Positions 34,716-44,904 of a DNA stretch of 64,000 nucleotides are shown one piece after another. Position 1 is the stretch's first letter. The number at the start of each line of letters is the position of its first letter. The translations under genes were made by a program, and so were the position numbers. The DNA is taken from contig OX328123.1 of the NCBI GenBank assembly GCA_946811695.1, forward strand, positions 123,925,896 to 123,989,895, in the 5' to 3' direction. The notes beneath the pieces are model-generated. The model did not search any database, was not told where the DNA came from, and worked only from the letters and a program-made list of their open reading frames with translations. Source of the DNA: Gonocerus acuteangulatus. Taxonomy: Eukaryota > Arthropoda > Insecta > Hemiptera > Coreidae.

Positions 34716-37155
34716 GCAAGAAGTCAGATTAAAAATAGCATGTTGAGCGTTTGAATATTAAAATTGCTTCCGAGATACGGATATATTAGTACGTAGTATA
34801 AACACAAGAATATTATTGTGAAAAGATTCGAGGTGAAGATCCTTTAAAGTAAGAATGTGTTATATTATTATTTTTATTTTACAGTAGGTACTTGTTAAAT
34901 TTTATGATATATGTTTATGTTATGAAAATGTTGTAATGTGGTTTTTATATGTGGGCTGTCCTCCGTTAACAGTTCTTGCATATCATAAGATATGTTAAGA
35001 GGGTCCTCTCTGTATGCATTCTGTAAGTATAATGATGATTTATTGATAAAATGATTTATTGATTACTCAGGATGGCTGTTAAATTATAAATAAGGATATT
35101 CGTAAATGGGTCTCTCTTTTTTTGTAATCGTTATTAACAGAATTTCGATGAGTCCAATATCTTGTACAGGCTTCTTTTGACTTGTAGTTCTGTTGAGGAA
35201 CATTAACTCCTTCTTCTGCTTAGTTTTTCTGAGATATACATGTAGAAGGCTTTTCCTCGAAGAATCAATGCTTGTGCTCTATTAAATATTCGGCGATGCA
35301 ATAGAGAATCTAAACTTAAAAAATATGGAAAAAGATAAAAAGAGATAATAAACCTATTAAATCTATACCAGTAATGCTCCTTGAAAATTAGGCACCGCTG
35401 TTGTAGCTGACAGAATTCCATTTCTGGCAGAACGTTTTTCTAGTGGAACGTTAGGCTTTAAGTAGGAATTATCTGGAAGCGATTATTGGATTAAAGCGAG
35501 AAACCCTTCTATGCCTTAAGTGATGTTACGAAATCCTTTTGAAGCCAATGTCACTGCCAGCTCCTACCTGTTTGTAAAAAGCTCCGTCATCTAACTAGCA
35601 TTGTTAGACCCAAGCTTCTTAGTTTAATCTCATTGTCCAAGTGTACGCTCTTGTCCATTCGTACCCTCAAAATCCTATTCTATCTTAGCTCAAGGTCATT
35701 GATATGATTGTCGTCATGTATCCAGCTCAAAATACATTTTCACTTAAAAAAAAAATAACACATCTAATATATGACTGTAAGACTTTCAGCACACGTTCAA
35801 CTTCAATTCTGAAAACACATAAAAAATGTCCTCCAAGCGCCAAAACCTACCAAGCATATCTGATCGGAAAGAGGGTGCAAAGCTATAGGAACAGTGGAAT
35901 ATTGCGCTATTTTTAAATTTAAGTCTACTAGCGGGGATATAGTGTTTAAGTTCTGTTTTGGTATGCTTCACTTTTTAAATATTTGTTCATTTTTTCCTTC
36001 ACAATAACACATTAAGTGAATTATTTATATGCCGATGCTGATCGCTTTTCAATCAGACCAGTGCTTTCTGATATATCCTTTTTCGATTGATCGGCGAGTT
36101 ATGCTCTGCTGTTCTGTGGTTCCTGGAACCTTTAATTTTCATATAATAATGCTTTCTTTTAATATAAAACTGCTTAGTTAATATATTTTCCTTGATTATC
36201 ACTTGATGGGAGCAATGGTACCGTCAGAAACTCTTTGGAATTTGGTATGAAGTTTATCTTTTTGAAATAATTTTATCTGGTTGTTTTAAAAGTTTTCCAC
36301 TAGAGCTTTATACGTCTCCAATATAATCGGACACAATTTTAGTTCTTTCGCACCGGAGCTCTGCATATGAATTCCCAGATACAGACAATTGGATGAATTT
36401 GCTACCCAGCATGATCTGTCGACTACTACTCAGCAACCAAATTATTAGTTCACCATTTCATGCTATATTTTCTAACCTAATCTCAGTCGTGCACGGCACG
36501 TTTGTCTCGAATTGTATTTTATTATTGATATTAGTCAGATGACCATGGAATATATCAATAAGTTACTTTTTAGACAATTAATATTACTACATTCCAATGT
36601 CGTCTTTTCAGTTCCTCGTCTAAAGAAAATTCCCTTAAGCATTCCTGGAGGCAAAGGACGCCAGGTCACATATTTATAATTGTTCAGGAGGGCCAATTTT
36701 CCATAACTTTGAACTATTAAAATTTGTTTCTTCGTTACTTATGGCAGAAGTTTAATTTTTTTTTTTTTTTTTTTTTTTTTTTCTTTTTTTTTTTACATTG
36801 ACAGGTAATTGAAAGTATTGATCATAGTCTAACAAAGCCGAGTCCTCCACATGGTGTCTTTTACCTCCAATGAAATCGGATGTGATTTTATTTTTCCCCG
36901 TCTAATCTTCGTTATTTGTGGGAACAGGACTTAGTGCCCTGTAGCATTGTATGGATAGAAAATCCACATTAAGAACGTGATGTTAAATCGATTTTTTAAA
37001 AAATGGACATGTTGTCCTTTACCTCCGGGGTACACATATATATCCTTGCGAATTTTTTTTGAGATGGAAATATAAAATGAAGATGTCAATCTGCATAATC
37101 TTTCATAATTTGTTTCCAAAGCAAAATATAAAAATGATTTAAATGGCCAATCTAG
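34712..37155. other. Unassigned unique-looking stretch
   Basis: About 2.4 kb without recognised repeats apart from a T-rich run at 36757-36794. Minus-strand frames at 35203-35421 and 35786-35971 are short and unrecognised. This is the least repetitive part of the window, but no gene is supported. Confidence 0.4.
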
Positions 37156-37348
37156 TACCGTAAAACAGGGTCACACAGTCAGTACAGTGGTACTTAAATT
37201 GGTACGAACCTATACTGGTAGGATATTTTCATTAAATCATACCAAAGTGTCGAACTTTGCCCGAAGATTGCGAACAGACAAATATAAAAGCAGTATATGT
37301 TTGTACCAATTTCACCACACTGTACCAATGTGACCTCATTTTACGGTA
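37156..37348. mobile_element. TA-flanked MITE, 193 bp
   Basis: The left end TACCGTAAAACAGGGTCAC, continuing through GTACAGTGGTACTTAAATTG, is mirrored on the right by ACCAATTTCACCACACTGTA and GTGACCTCATTTTACGGTA, giving arms of about 45 bp with several mismatches. The TA at each end suits Tc1/mariner-type insertion. No coding capacity. Confidence 0.75.
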
Positions 37349-37924
37349 AATAATTCATTTCAGCATGCTCCACTTTTGGGGCGAATGTCTCTGAAAGCTT
37401 AAACGTGCAAGTATTGTTTATTGTGATTTATTTTTTCAATGACTTAAAATAAAAGTCCGTCCCGCAGGAGCTCCATGACTAAGCACATTACACTGATAAC
37501 CTATATAAATCAAACAAAAACATGGATCATTTTGCTGTTTTACATATGAAATGAGCAGCTGCTTCATTAATTATTAATTACTTCTCTTATAGAGTTTTGT
37601 GTATGCGAGGTATTAAATGACTTAATAAAAGTTCCACATTTCTTCTATTGATCTTAATGAATAATAAAAGCGTCCCCATGTAAAAATATAACATCCTACA
37701 ATAACAGCCTAGGATACGGCTCTCCTGTTTAGCGCCCTTATTGGTAGAAGTTAAAAGAAAACAAACCATATAACATCATAAGAAAGTGGATTGTGGATCA
37801 GCGCACCTAAACCAAAGCAAAATAGTAATTCGGGCCTGGAATTAACCCCCCCCCCCCCCCCAAATGTAATGAGCCAATTTGGGTTATTTTTACAACAAAT
37901 GTTTCTCTTTGAAATTTAAAGGGA
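37349..37924. other. Unassigned; CGCGCTAA left-end scrap and a C run
   Basis: AAAAGTCCGTCCCGCAGGAG at 37452 is a worn CGCGCTAA left terminus without a body. A run of about 18 C lies near 37846-37861. Otherwise nothing is seen. Confidence 0.5.
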
Positions 37925-38165
37925 AACATTGTAACGAAGATCGGAATTCGCTTTGGTGATTTAAACTTTAAATCCAATCTTCGTTAAAAAATAACAATAC
38001 GCTCGGTATCGGAAAATTAGTAATTTGGGCCCAGAGTAAAGCCCTATTGACCAATTTTGGTGGTTAACGAACTCGTTCAATTGAATGCTATGTACAATCT
38101 TCCGTGGCGAAAAAAACAAAAACGCTGACGGATATCGTGACGATATAAGCACATATACAGATGAC
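37925..38165 (-). repeat. Dispersed repeat, minus-strand relative of 14721-15065
   Basis: CCAATTTTGGTGGTTAACGA with ACTCGTTCAATTGAAT, and upstream TACGCTCGGTATCGG, are the reverse complements of blocks in 14721-15065 and 61470-61959. Confidence 0.5.
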
Positions 38166-38739
38166 GATGATGTTAATTGTAATACAGGTTCATTTTTGTT
38201 ACTTACAAGGTAGAATTGATGCAGATTTGAAGAAATTTTTCAAAAATTGTTTTATGAGTGCAACCTGTTTTTACGAAAAGTGTTAATGATTGAATGTATA
38301 TGTAGACATTATATGGATCGAGTCGCCTTCATAGCGGATGCTCTGCAATAAATAAATAGTCAATAGTCGTTTTGAACTAAGCAACTTTAGCGATTAGCTC
38401 ATGATCAGGAAAATCTTTTTCCTGTAATTATACTTATAATTAATTTCCACTTTAGACTATCACTTCCTGGAAGTATGGTTCATCCTGCTGACACTTATTG
38501 ATGCGATATCAATGACTTCTGCACACCGTACGTCATTATGCTGCGAGTATTTATACCGAGGGTATTCAGACCATCAATCATGAAATGTATGAGCTAATCA
38601 GTCCAACAGTTCTTCCTGGATAGAACACCTTGAGGAGAACCGAAATCAGCTTTAGGCGCTTACTTTTAGATTTTGTGTACATAATAGTTAATTAACATTA
38701 CGCATTTTATTTATTTATTAAGAGTTTTTCGAAAGATGA
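38166..38739. other. Unassigned
   Basis: No gene or recognised element. Confidence 0.5.
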
Positions 38740-39290
38740 ATGGCCCTTTCAGTCCAGGCAATGAATGCTGAAAACAGCTATAAATGGAAAGCTTTGACCA
38801 CAATTTTTGAACTAATAACTTTGTTTGGACTAGCCAACATATCAAAAGTCTCCACCCGCAGCCTTTAAGTCGGAGGAGGGGGGTTTAGAAGGTCCCATTT
38901 TTCGGGTTTTCACTTATATCTCGGAACCCCTGCGTCCTAGCGACGTGGCCATTCTATTATAAATGAAGGCTTATTAAATTTACTACAAGTTCTACTTAAT
39001 CAAGTTTTTCGAGGTATCTTTAGTTTTCAAAATATCCACTCTTGGAAGTTTGTAATTTGGGGAAAAACATTTTTTCCGCACATTTTTTGTCCTTTTTGGC
39101 CGGATAACTCTTCAAAGGTGGACCCAAAAAATAAATGCCGTTATAGGGTTGTATAGCTTGATTGAATAGAACTTGTAGCAAATTTAATCAGCTCTTATTT
39201 GTTATGGAATGGTCATGTCGCTAGGACTTTGGGTTACCCAAAAATAAGCGAAAACCCGAAAAATGGAGCTTCTAAAACCCTGCCTTCGTT
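38740..39290. mobile_element. Inverted-repeat element FB-1, copy 2
   Basis: It opens with TCAGTCCAGGCAATGAATGC and ACTTTGTTTGGACTAG, as in copy 1 at 12733. It then has arms 38877-39008 and 39160-39284: CCATTTTTCGGGTTTTCACT on the left mirrors GCGAAAACCCGAAAAATGG on the right, and CCTAGCGACGTGGCCATTCT mirrors AATGGTCATGTCGCTAGG. The centre carries CCCAAAAAATAAATGCCGTT, shared with copy 1. No open frame. Confidence 0.75.
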
Positions 39291-39313
39291 TTTCGACAGA
39301 AAAGCCACTACAT

Positions 39314-39378
39314 CTAGTGGGAATCGAACCCACGACCTTAGGGGTTATAGCTAAGGTCTTGGGTTTGATTCCCACTAG
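39314..39378. repeat. Palindrome made of two facing tRNA-like T-arm sequences
   Basis: CTAGTGGGAATCGAACCCAC on the left and GTTTGATTCCCACTAG on the right form 27-base arms with about two mismatches around an 11-base loop. Each arm, read outward, is the 3' part of a tRNA-like sequence with a B box (GGGTTCGATTCCC or GGGTTTGATTCCC). Confidence 0.75.
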
Positions 39379-39645
39379 GGCTGATGGATTCTTCTAGAAT
39401 GATTGTAAAAAGAGCCCATCACGCAGGAGCAGAGGTCCAGGAAATGAGGTGTTCACGCTTCCGTTTAGGATTCATTTGCATTATATGTATTTTATCATCA
39501 TTAAACATTTATTTTATTTTTTTATAAAGAATTTTTCAAGGGATTAACTTCTCCTATATTTTTATTGTAATAAAGGAAAATTGAAACCTATAAAATGGTA
39601 CACAAAAATTATCAAACGGCCCGTAGACAGAAGGATATATAATGC

Positions 39646-39704
<59 letters not shown>

Positions 39705-40579
39705 TACAAGGCATAAAAAAGGGCTTAAAACACACCATTTTGCTTATATTTTTTTTAATTTTCGGGGGGGGGGGATTTGATCACCCCAAACCCTCCGGGT
39801 GCCCAACCCATATTAATGTGTCTCGATTTACTAACTTCAAATATGGCAACCCTATGTATAGACCTACATCACAAACTTATGTACCGGTTGTCCTTTTAAG
39901 CTGTTTTTCCTGAGAGAGGAAACGCGCTAAATAAAGCGTGTACATCATATTGGCTATATGCTAAACCTACGCATAAGTACTCGTATTTGTAAGGTTGAGC
40001 ACTTGAATGCTCCATTAAGCCCGCAAGAGAGATCGGAACGGCCTTCACATCCCTGGTCACTAATCACAATTATACCTCATACTGATAGCACTCTAGCGAA
40101 AGTGAATTAGTATTATTTTCAAAAGAGCCCATTATGCAGCGAGTATCGGCGAATCGGGTAACATTCTCCTGTAATAGCTCACCTTGAAGGAAACGAGAAC
40201 CTGTGACCATTCAGAGGGAGTCTTAGCTTCCGGCATTCTGCCCTAAGGTTCTGCTCGTGATTAACTGCAGGGATGTGACGTTTCTTTTGATGTCATGCCG
40301 CTCTTTAAAGTACTGCAGCAAAAATCTGAGGGAAGAGACTGTTCAATGCTATTAGCAATTGTAATATAGTGTACTTATGCTCTATGTAGTGATGTATTAA
40401 AGAATATAATACGAAATCCTTCTGTAAAAGCGTCCCTTTACTGTAGGCTGTTCAGATAGACCGAAAAGTTCAATTCCGCATAGGCGAAATTTTGAGTGAA
40501 CCATTCCCAAACTCCCATTTCAAGGAACAACACGTGAAACATTATAAAATCTGATTAGTTCTCGTTTAAAACAAGAGAA
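39379..40579. other. Unassigned; (AT)n at 39649-39699, G11 near 39764
   Basis: The 110-codon frame at 39581-39913 reads through the AT tract and is not a gene. AGGAAACGCGCTAAA near 39916 may be a CGCGCTAA right-end scrap. Nothing else is assigned. Confidence 0.45.
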
Positions 40580-40853
40580 GGCTATGAGAAGAAGCCAGGC
40601 AAAGGAAATAGTATCTAATATTTATCAATACTTAGCCAAAACTAAAAACGTTATAAACCTCCTTGTGATAATGTTATAACGAAGAGAAATTGCTATCGCT
40701 AACTTCTTGCACAAGCAATATAGGCCACGCCCTTTTCCCTCAACCAAAACCTTCTGTTTGAAACGTCTACAGCTTAAATTGTTTTAAGCCTTAACTTTAG
40801 CTAAGTATTGATAAATATTAAACACTATCCCCCTAGCCTGGCCTCTCAAAGCC
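40580..40853. mobile_element. Inverted-repeat (MITE-like) element, about 275 bp
   Basis: GGCTATGAGAAGAAGCCAGG and TAATATTTATCAATACTTAG on the left are mirrored by CTAAGTATTGATAAATATTA and CCTGGCCTCTCAAAGCC on the right. The arms are about 66 bp and imperfect, with about 140 bp between. No target duplication was identified. Confidence 0.65.
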
Positions 40854-41009
40854 ATCCCTGGACCTAAGCGAAACATAATCAGTTTGATTTAATCTTTGAA
40901 ATTTGATAGTTATTTTAGTATTCAATTATTATAGTTTTCTTTAGTTCCTCTGTGTGGACGCCACTAAATTTCGTTAAGAATTGAACCCAGAAAATTGGTT
41001 TTTGATACA
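40854..41009. other. Unassigned
   Basis: Nothing recognised. Confidence 0.5.
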
Positions 41010-41184
41010 TTATTTAATGTCGGGGGTCTCCCGTAGTCTAGTGGCTAGCGCGCTGGATTCATAAGCGGGAGATGGTGGGTTCGATTCCTACCTCCGGCAG
41101 GAATTTTCTCATCTCAAGGCTCGCTGGGAAAATTCCTCGCTGCGCCCTGGATGTCGGCGCTAATGACCTAGAAGTAGATGCGCC

Positions 41185-41218
<34 letters not shown>

Positions 41219-41228
41219 ATTTAATGTC
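41010..41228 (+). mobile_element. SINE-A, full length with perfect 12-bp target duplication
   Basis: The element body is 41022-41216. TTATTTAATGTC lies directly before it (41010-41021) and directly after its A tail (41217-41228), a perfect target-site duplication. The head GGGGGTCTCCCGTAGTCTAG and GGCTAGCGCGCTGGATTCAT resembles a tRNA with A box; GGTTCGATTCC is a perfect B box. The body has CTCGCTGGGAAAATTCC and CTGGATGTCGGCGCTAATGA, and ends GATGCGCCGT plus about 29 A. It is the reference copy of the family here and probably a recent insertion. It is not a tRNA gene: the head lacks a closing acceptor stem and runs into the SINE body. Confidence 0.93.
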
Positions 41229-41672
41229 ACATTCTTAATCTCATCACCACCTAGTTCATGAATAGTTTTAAGTATTTTTGATGGGCAGGTCACCTTGAGT
41301 ATGTTGTAGTTAGAAGTGACTTCCGTCTTCCGTATGCAATTTTGAAATGCACTCATGCATTGTTCTAAGTGAGATTTATGCGTCTCCTTGAAGGCTTAAT
41401 GAATGCCCCGCGGGAAACCTCCTTGGAAGGCAGTTTATGCACTTAAATTTTATACCGTTATTGAAATTATCCTACAATTTTCACCAAAGTACCACTTACT
41501 CGACAAAAATATTATTATTTTACATAAATCAGTCTACTTCACGGTAAATTAAAAACAGCTCATAAGAATTATTTGTGCCATGAGAAAGAAAGTCAGACTT
41601 TTCAATCATTACATTATTCACTTTCGAACTCCAATTCAGTATAATAATGTAAAGTTCCACTTTAATTGAAAC
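41229..41672. other. Unassigned
   Basis: No gene or recognised element. Confidence 0.5.
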
Positions 41673-41831
41673 AATAGACCAAAAAGAGATGGTGGATTCG
41701 ATTCCTACCGGCGGCAGGAATTTTCTCATCCCACGGCTCGTTGGAAAAATTCCTCTTCTTCACTGCGCCCTGGATGTCGGCGCTAATGGCCTAGTTGTCG
41801 AAGCGCAGTAGAAAAAAAAATAGACCAAAAA
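41673..41831 (+). mobile_element. SINE-A, 5'-truncated, with 13-bp target duplication
   Basis: AATAGACCAAAAA occurs at 41673-41685 and 41819-41831. Between them SINE-A starts in the B-box region (GAGATGGTGGATTCGATTCC), passes CTGGATGTCGGCGCTAATGG and ends in an A tail. The truncation plus duplication shows a normal LINE-driven insertion. Confidence 0.9.
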
Positions 41832-42079
41832 TCCTCATCCTCTGTAACCTTGAGAATTCTTAAACTAATTAAAGATGAAAATTGTAGTTTATATGTGGGA
41901 ACACTGCTTCAACAACCTGCCTCTCCGAACTGATTTCAAATAATTAAAATCAATTGAAGATTTACCGAATAGCATAAATTAATAAAAATAATTTACAATT
42001 TGCATTAAAAAAAGGTATTGGACACATTTGTATGCCACATTCTACTGGTATAGTGCAATGAGAAAGTTACTTTATATAT

Positions 42080-42127
<48 letters not shown>

Positions 42128-42297
42128 TTTGGGAACATTAGTAAATTATTGTAGAAATGTTCTTCATGAATAGGACGTTAGCTAATAAAAATAATATTTG
42201 TTTTTAATTTACAGCAAACTGTACTCACGTTTGGGCCCTTGGCATAGTCGAAAATTCAGTAGATTAGTAAAATCAGTTTTAAAATCATTTAAGTTAA
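41832..42297. other. Unassigned; (AT)n at 42083-42125
   Basis: Only an AT tract is evident. Confidence 0.6.
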
Positions 42298-42480
42298 TAT
42301 TTCAATCTTTTACGGCGCATCGGCAAATTTTCGCCATTAGTGCCGACATCCAGGGTGCAGCCAGGAATTTTCTCAGCGAGCCCTGAGTTGAGAAAATTCC
42401 TGTCGCCGGTGGGGATCGAACCCACCATCTCCCGCTTTTGAATCTAGCGCACTAGACCACGGGAGACCCCCTATTTCAAT
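42298..42480 (-). mobile_element. SINE-A, minus strand, full length with 9-bp target duplication
   Basis: TATTTCAAT lies at 42298-42306 and 42472-42480. Minus-strand order: GGGGTCTCCCGTGGTCTAGT head, GTTCGATCCCCACC B box, CTCGCTGAGAAAATTCCTGG, CTGGATGTCGGCACTAATGG, ending GATGCGCCGT with only a very short A tail. Confidence 0.9.
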
Positions 42481-43231
42481 TATTAAACCCGTTTATATAC
42501 ATAGGTAAAGAATTAAATATTACTTTGTGAATAATAACTTGGACGAAGTTATTGATTTTTTTTCTTTATCTCTTGATTTTTTTTAGTTATGTGCATTGAG
42601 TTGAAATTTAAAAATTGTAAATTTACATATAATTTTTAACGGAAGTCAAGTTGGCACTTCCTTAGTTTATAAATAAGAATCAAAATATTGGAAGTAGTGT
42701 CCTAGACGAAAGGAAAGGAATGAAAGAACTTCTATATATGGAATTAGCAAATAAAGAAGTATTTTGATCTTTTAATAAGTGGGTTTTGGACATTTGCAGT
42801 CCATTGCAGTTAGAGACATATTTAGAGACTGTTATTCGTACACATTTTGGCTAAGGAGCTAGGATTCGGATGTTGGGTTGAGGGTTGGGTTGGTAGTTTA
42901 AGGGCAGGAAACTGCTTGGCCATCACCGCCCTAAGAGTATAGTTAAATTGTGCATAGTTTAATGTCAAGGTGAAAAGTGTTTTCAGTATTGTCTGTTTGA
43001 GACAGAGTTGTGTTTCAAATATTGCATTTGTTAGAATGTTGCTTTGGAAAAGTTATTATTCCATAGATATAAGAACCAGGTATAGACGCCTGTAAAAAAG
43101 AAAGAATAACACACATAAAAGTTTATATATTCATTTCATTATTTTTTTATGAGGGTGGGGTCTCTCAGATTACTGGAAAATATTTTTACTGGGCGATAGT
43201 TCCAACCAGTAAAAAAAAATATTTTTTTTAT
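42481..43231. other. Unassigned
   Basis: No gene or recognised element. A GT-rich piece near 42865-42900 is not assigned. Confidence 0.5.
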
Positions 43232-43655
43232 TTAATAATTATGGGCATTAAGAAATGTACTTACGATTCTAGCTGTATCAAGAAGAACTGCTTGCTGGGA
43301 TAATATTAAGTGTTCCTCTGACAATTTTAGATATTTCGTGGCACTGACTGTTGTATTCGTTATCAAACCAAAGGTCGAAATTATAACTTCAGTAACTCTA
43401 GCGGAATCTAATTTATAGAGATCTTTTAACACAATGGCCAAATCTTGATATTTTCGCAGCTTTTCGGCATATGATTTCCGGATATTTTCATCATTTGGCC
43501 CTGAGATATCAATTATATCAGTAGTCTTATTATGCTTGTCGATGATGAGATGGTTTATTATGGTTAACAGTTCGGTCCGTAATCATAGCTTCGTCCCAGT
43601 AGATTTTAATTCTATCATTTTCTAGAAGTCTTTGTGGGACGTAGCGATAATACGC
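43232..43655 (-). pseudogene. Non-LTR retrotransposon C-terminus with restriction-like-endonuclease type sequence
   Basis: Minus-strand translation gives AYYRYVPQRLLENDRIKIYW, DEAMITDRTVNHNKP, then after a frame change DIIDISGPNDENIRKSY, AEKLRKYQDLAIVLKDLY and finally SQQAVLLDTARIVSTFL. The order (YWD, TDR-NKPD, a DI-PND-N block, EK-KYQDL, then KAVLLDTARIVR-FL) is that of a widespread group of invertebrate retrotransposon proteins. Their C-terminal domain has a PD-DxxK-like restriction-type nuclease, as in R2/R4-like elements. Here the acidic residue expected after NKP falls at the frameshift, so the copy is dead. No 3' tail or target duplication is evident. It abuts an AT tract at 43674. The clade is inferred from remembered motifs. 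Confidence 0.75.
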
Positions 43656-43670
43656 TACCGTACTTTATAT

Positions 43671-43673
<3 letters not shown>

Positions 43674-43722
<49 letters not shown>
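43674..43722. repeat. (AT)n microsatellite
   Basis: About 49 bases of AT followed by T-rich sequence. The two 60-65 codon frames across it are repeat translations. Confidence 0.95.
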
Positions 43723-43724
<2 letters not shown>

Positions 43725-44711
43725 TTTTTATTTATTTTATATATATATTTTTTAAATATATTTATTGTTTTACTTTTTTTTCGGATTTATTTATTCGGAT
43801 GTCATTCTGGTTATGAAGTTGCATTTTAAATAGTCAATATGGGCTAATTTCGTGGGCTCTAATAAATAACAAGAAACCTTCGGAAAGCTTAGTGAGTACA
43901 ATGTGTTACTGAATGTAAAGGATCTAACCAGTCAGGTACATAGCAAGAATATATTAATATTACACTAATACAAGCCTAAAACCATTTTATAATCTCTACT
44001 CCTTGCAATGGGGAAACCTTCGAAGGAAATTAGAACAATAAAAATAAACAGAGGCACATTCTCGTTCGGAATGTGCTAAAAACAAATCGAATAGTAATAT
44101 TCTTTAATATAAAATGGACTGATATAAATAAATTGAATTTTTTTAAAGCTTATCATAAAATAGATAAATAACAATTGGTTAACAAGTCGAAAGATGCTGT
44201 AAAATGAGACCTAAATATTTTGCTGGCGTTGGTTGATTTCATGTAAATGCGGGCAGTTGCACAAGAATAGCTTCGTGCAGGTGATGTATGTCCCTGGTTT
44301 CTTGTAATATGTAATTACTTCATTTCTAAACTTGTTTCATTTATTTTGTATGTAAATAAAATGTTCTTCACAGTAGTACTGATAATCCCATTTGTAAAGA
44401 ATCTTGGAATAGATATTTTGATTGGGTACTTTGTGAAGGCCTGTTACAATCTCGAAAAAAAAAAAACGGAATTTTAGGTGCTGTAATTCAGAAAAAACTG
44501 TGTATAATAGGAAATTACTCACTCAACGACTTCCTCCCATTCTAAAGGTAACCTCTAACATACAAACAACTAGCAAAACAAACACGCTTCTTATTAGCTA
44601 GTCGCGTTTAACTGAAACCATAATTACAATTTAAAGAACAACAACAGATTAAAAACTGATGCAAATAGAGAACAACAAATCAAAAACGAAAAACATTTGA
44701 AGAAACGGCAA
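43723..44711. other. Unassigned AT-rich stretch
   Basis: No gene or recognised element. Confidence 0.5.
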
Positions 44712-44830
44712 TTTTGATTTTTTCGCACGAATTTCAACGAAACTAAAACAGCTTCCTAGGAGCCGGATTCTGTTGGTACGAACTTCAATATTGGATTAAT
44801 ATACATATACATGAGCTCGTAAAAATCTGG
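44712..44830 (+). repeat. CGCGCTAA-family fragment, diverged
   Basis: ATTTTGATTTTTTCGCACGA, GAATTTCAACG and AGCCGGATTCTGTTGGTACG correspond to the block before the AT tract in intact copies, here on the plus strand and next to a minus-strand copy. Confidence 0.5.
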
Positions 44831-44904
44831 GTTTATGGAACAAGAAAGTTTCATTACGCTCCGGTTCCTCACCATCTTAAATAAATTGCTCATTTCCTTT
44901 GTGA

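Noticed and set aside
41022..41100. Possible tRNA-Glu/Asp gene
   Set aside because: A and B boxes are present, but there is no closing acceptor stem, the SINE body and poly(A) follow, and a target duplication flanks the whole unit.
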